Of a stretch of DNA of 64,000 bases, positions 60,693 to 64,000 are shown piece after piece. The stretch lies in assembly GCA_963920705.1 (NCBI GenBank), contig OY987231.1, forward strand, positions 21,739,024 through 21,803,023. Direction: 5' to 3'. A program made the translations under genes and the position numbers. How positions within the stretch are numbered: the first letter of the stretch is position 1; each line of letters opens with the position of its first letter. The notes under the pieces are model-generated. The model made no database searches, was not told the DNA's origin, and worked only from the letters and a program-made list of their open reading frames with translations. The DNA comes from Odiellus spinosus. Its lineage: Eukaryota; Arthropoda; Arachnida; Opiliones; Phalangiidae.

Positions 60693-62634
60693 TCTATTGA
60701 AAATGTTAGTTTGGTTTTGGGTTAGGTTTGATTAAGGTATAATCTATGGGATTTTAACACGAAAATTTCCGATGATTGGAGAATATAATTAGTATTATTT
60801 CTGATCTCACGAGGTCCTAATTAGTCGAAACCTTCGCTATTTGGTGGGAGTTCGGTTATGGGAACTTTGCCCTTAAGTTAGCCAGATATTTCTGAAGACC
60901 ACTTCGTTAATTTAGAATAGAATCCATAATTTAATGTGACTAGCTGACACGTAAAATATATTGGTGGAGAGTTCTTTTGAGCCTTATTGGGGCGCCTTTT
61001 CACTGGGTTCTCGTGTAGCAGCATCTTAGGAATTCCTCTAGCTCTCTTCGGGCATCGAGGCAGGCAACTGCGCCGCGTCAATTCCCGGGTTATCTATCAT
61101 TTTAACGCAATTTTCGGATTTTTCCTATTCTTTCTCCTTGACGCGCTAAGGAAATCCGTAATGGCATTGAAATGCTCGCCTATTTCAAAGCTACTTTGCG
61201 TTGGGTTGATGCCCGTCAGAACCGCTTTCTTGTACTTATAAAGGAACTCGTTAGGCCTAAGACGGAACGTTGCCCCCTTCTGTTTTTCCGTGGAATTTAA
61301 CTCGTAAGGAATCCGTCTTCCGAAAGAAAAAAAAATGCAAAAGCGAGAGAGAGAGAGAAAAAAAATTGCACCTTTTTTTTTAAGTAATCATAGAGGATGG
61401 TCGTATATTCTCAAGATGAAAGTGGTATATCTTTTTATGTCAGTTATTTTAAGTTTTCAAGCTTAAAAAGTTAAAAATATTTCCTTTATTTTTAAGATGA
61501 GTTCTGTTCTCGGGGCTTCTCTGGGTCAGGAAAAATCTGTATAAAGAGCCAATGAATTTTAAAATTAAGCCATGGGAGTAGTGAAAAATAAGGGATTATA
61601 AAATTGAGTGTATTATAATTAATAATGTGTTAAAAAAGAACATTTTAAATAATCACGCAACCTGCACTCGATTCGGGCATGATGATTCCAATACACCTGA
61701 AAAACAAATCCTTTGAAATATTCTAACGGCCTCAGTCTAATTTGCCGGGAAATATATGAGGAAGGGAACGCTTGATTGGCTGATTTTTGTCTTGCGCAAA
61801 GACTGATTTTTGAGTTTGGAAAAAAAAAACGTGTATCTGTCTTCTGCTATAGATGGTCTGTAACATTTCCAAACTCCTACGGCGATTTCGGTAATATCTA
61901 TATTATTTTATTGATTAATAGATATTACATCTCAGAACCTAATATTATCGTGATTTAGGTTATTACTAGTAACTATTTATTAACACAACAAACAGAACCT
62001 CCTTTAACACTCATCTTCAGTTGATAAAAGAAACTTTAATGTAATCTTTTAAGATTATTTACTTCTATAATAGCGTCTTAGATATCGTCTAGGCCTAGTT
62101 CATGTAGTTTTAGAAAAATTAGCAGACTACATAATATAGCCAATAAAATAATAGAACTATCTCTAAATCCTTAACCCTTCTCTAGATGGCACTGCGGTTT
62201 GTTCTGCTAATCACGTGACCTCTTGGTTTATCCCTTCCTCTTTACACGCGGCCACCCATCTTGTTTATTTGTTTTTCAGGTGTATAGGTCCAAGTTTCCC
62301 TTTAAAAAAACCCATTTCTTATCAGATAACTATATTTATCTTAGAACCGGAACAAAAATTTTATTATATTATATTTTGTTTTGATAAAATATCTTACAAT
62401 AATATACATCATATTATAAAACTTTTGGAATTTTGCGAAACCAGTTCCTGTTCAGACGATATTGTACGTGTATTAGAGAATTGTCATATCTATAGAGCGC
62501 CGCTGGCCTCTTTCCAAACTCGTTTTATTTCGAGTTTGGATAACCCTGAGAATACTTTATTGGTAACTTTGTCACGGTCTTGACTTCCGCGATAGAGAGA
62601 GAGGCGGATCGAGAACGAGACTGAGAAGTAATAT
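60693..62634. other. Region upstream of tRNA-Trp; no secure gene
   Basis: A 122-codon forward frame (62215-62583) ends 51 nt before the tRNA and crosses an acceptor-like tract TTTATTTGTTTTTCAG. It has no known motif. A GA run lies at 61345-61362, and degenerate GTCAGGAAAAATC words appear near 61525. Confidence 0.5.
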
Positions 62635-62706
62635 GGCTCGGTGGCGCAATGGTAGCGCGTTTGACTCCAGATCAAAAGGCTGCGTGTTCGAATCACGTCC
62701 GGGTCA
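62635..62706 (+). tRNA. tRNA-Trp (anticodon CCA)
   Basis: This intronless nuclear tRNA gene decodes UGG as tryptophan. The 72-nt sequence folds as a full cloverleaf. The 7-bp acceptor stem pairs GGCTCGG with CCGGGTC, with two G-U wobbles. The D arm pairs GCGC with GCGC. The anticodon stem TTTGA/TCAAA encloses the loop CTCCAGA, giving anticodon CCA at 62667-62669. The T stem surrounds TTCGAAT, and A at 62706 is the discriminator. The internal RNA polymerase III promoter is visible: an A box near 62642-62652 (TGGCGCAATGG) and a B box near 62685-62695 (TGTTCGAATCA). A T5 run follows at 62719. CCA is not encoded, as expected for a nuclear gene. From general knowledge, the D arm, anticodon arm and T arm closely resemble animal tRNA-Trp. 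The gene stands alone, with no neighbouring tRNA seen. Confidence 0.97.
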
Positions 62707-62718
62707 AGAAAATAATTA

Positions 62719-62723
62719 TTTTT
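62719..62723 (+). terminator. RNA polymerase III terminator of tRNA-Trp
   Basis: A run of five T residues begins 13 nt after the discriminator base. This is the usual position and form of a Pol III stop signal. Its function is inferred from position only. Confidence 0.8.
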
Positions 62724-63342
62724 ATTTAAAGAATTTTAATATTATTACCTAATCAGCTTGTAGTAAATTCCGGTTGAATTTTGTTGTTTTGTGGTCATAA
62801 ATAGGACAAAATAGTCTTTTTAAGTGTATCGATTTTCTATTTAACCTTCATTTCGCCATCTATCGGAATTTTTGAGAAACTAGAAAGAGTCTTTACTAGT
62901 TTTCGCATCATTTCAGTCTCCTCAGAGTCCTCTCTCTCTCTCTATCTCTTATATGCCTTCCGAAAAGCCGCGTTTGCGGGTATTATCGATTTGGTTAGCG
63001 TTTCCTTTCAATTTCGTGTCGTTTAATCCCTTGGTTTCTTGCCCATTTTACGAGGATTTATTTAGGCTTATGATAAACAACAAAACGATATTCATTCACT
63101 AATTTTATAGGAGAGATTTTCGATATTTAACGCGTTCGTAAAATAAATACAGTTGATTTATTGTTTAGTATTAAAGGGGGTTTATTGGATATTTCCGCGG
63201 TTTGATAATTTTAATTTTTAATTTTTTGATATTGGATTATATTCGTATTTATTAAACCGCTTGGTTCCTTAATTAAATTAGAATACATTACGTGATAAAT
63301 TAAGTTCGTCTTGAAACCAATCATCCGTACGGACCTTTTAAA

Positions 63343-63366
63343 TAAAGGGAGAATGAAGAGGGATTT
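63343..63366 (+). mobile_element. Solo T2-type end
   Basis: TAAAGGGAGAATGAAGAGGG resembles the left end of the element at 7362. No inverted partner is visible downstream before family C starts, so this is a fragment. Confidence 0.5.
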
Positions 63367-63551
63367 TTTTCTTTAAATTGATTCTAAGTCTACACAATAA
63401 TGGTTTGAGTAGTTAATTTTTTAGTATTTGTCTCTGATTTGAACCAAAAATCTTAAATATAGTGGGTTTTTTTTTGGCAATTTATCCTCCAATCAAATCG
63501 GACCAATCGCAAGATTGCTTTGACAATCGCATTGATTTCTATCCCCAACAC

Positions 63552-63970
63552 CAGAGGTATATAATAACCCCCTTCGGGGGGAAGTATGAAAGGTAGGCAA
63601 AATCGACGAACAACGAGTGCCCGGCGTAAATCGCGGCGGATCGACACACCGCTTTACTCCCAAAAAATAGTTACACTATTTTGAACCTCACTAAATTTTC
63701 CCTACGCGCACTTCCGGAACTCGCGAGCTGAAGTCAACCTTCGACTCCATTTTAACAGACAGCCTGACTTCCGAGACAGGAAGTTCTAATCACAAATCGA
63801 GTCGTCTTGTTTATACAAAGACCATTTAGTAGAGTAGCGACATTGAGAAGTCCAGCGCGAGCTAGTGGCCTAGATAGTCAGCAGCGGGCTCTTGTTGTTC
63901 GTGATTTTTAGCATTGGTAGTATAGGGGCTTTCAAACTTCCCCCCGGAAGGGGGTTATTATATACCTCTG
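63552..63970 (+). mobile_element. Family C MITE, copy 2, with 7-bp TSD
   Basis: This 419-bp copy is almost the same as the one at 18037, although 45 kb apart. The perfect 7-bp duplication CCAACAC flanks it (63545-63551 and 63971-63977). Its right TIR has one inserted base and one substitution relative to the left TIR. Confidence 0.95.
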
Positions 63971-64000
63971 CCAACACCGATTCCGACGAAAGTCTCACCG

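Overview
The window looks like AT-rich intergenic or intronic DNA from an animal, most likely an invertebrate. Three things support this: a canonical eukaryotic tRNA-Trp gene with internal A and B boxes, a dense population of small palindromic DNA transposons (MITEs) with clean target-site duplications (TSDs), and CpG-containing words that do not look depleted. A short CCTAA-rich loop near 53.8 kb is compatible with an arthropod, but this is weak evidence and I do not name a taxon. I found no convincing protein-coding gene. Every open frame is short (151 codons or fewer in the forward and 154 or fewer in the reverse direction), unrecognised, and often made of repeat sequence. The one secure gene is tRNA-Trp(CCA) at 62635-62706.

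The window is dominated by non-autonomous elements, labelled here with my own letters. Family A is about 337 bp, with a 39-bp terminal inverted repeat (TIR) starting CAGAAG and 7-bp TSDs. It has nine full or deleted copies plus one end fragment. Family C is about 420 bp, with a 41-bp TIR starting CAGAGG and 7-bp TSDs, in two copies. Families B and B2 are long palindromes with TTAAAGGGA ends and TTAA targets, resembling T2/Kolobok MITEs. Family D has CAGGGTGRCCACT ends and 6-bp TSDs. Family H has CGAGGGG ends and 8-bp TSDs. Family N has TAGAGATCGGGGTTT ends and TSDs of about 8-10 bp. Family J has TTAACAATGGACACC ends, and family M is 111 bp with TA flanks. Several further fold-backs and dispersed repeats lack defined ends.

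Layout: 1-3 kb has no gene. From 3 to 20 kb lie A, B, H, E, J, D, C, N and M copies, with a nested B{C,N} composite at 18.0-18.9 kb. A 31-bp tandem array at 21.3-21.6 kb carries splice-acceptor-like units. From 22 to 31 kb there are sparse repeats, an H copy and a B copy. A minisatellite of about 25 units lies at 31.0-31.8 kb. From 33 to 46 kb there are five A copies, a B copy, a D copy and a 90-bp tandem. From 46 to 53 kb the DNA is mostly unique apart from J and N copies. From 53 to 64 kb come a hairpin (L), A, T and B2 copies, the tRNA and the second C copy.

The most interesting signal is that families A and C share no obvious interior but share CAGA(A/G)G termini and an exact 7-bp duplication. 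This points to one transposase source not encoded here. No autonomous element is visible in the window.
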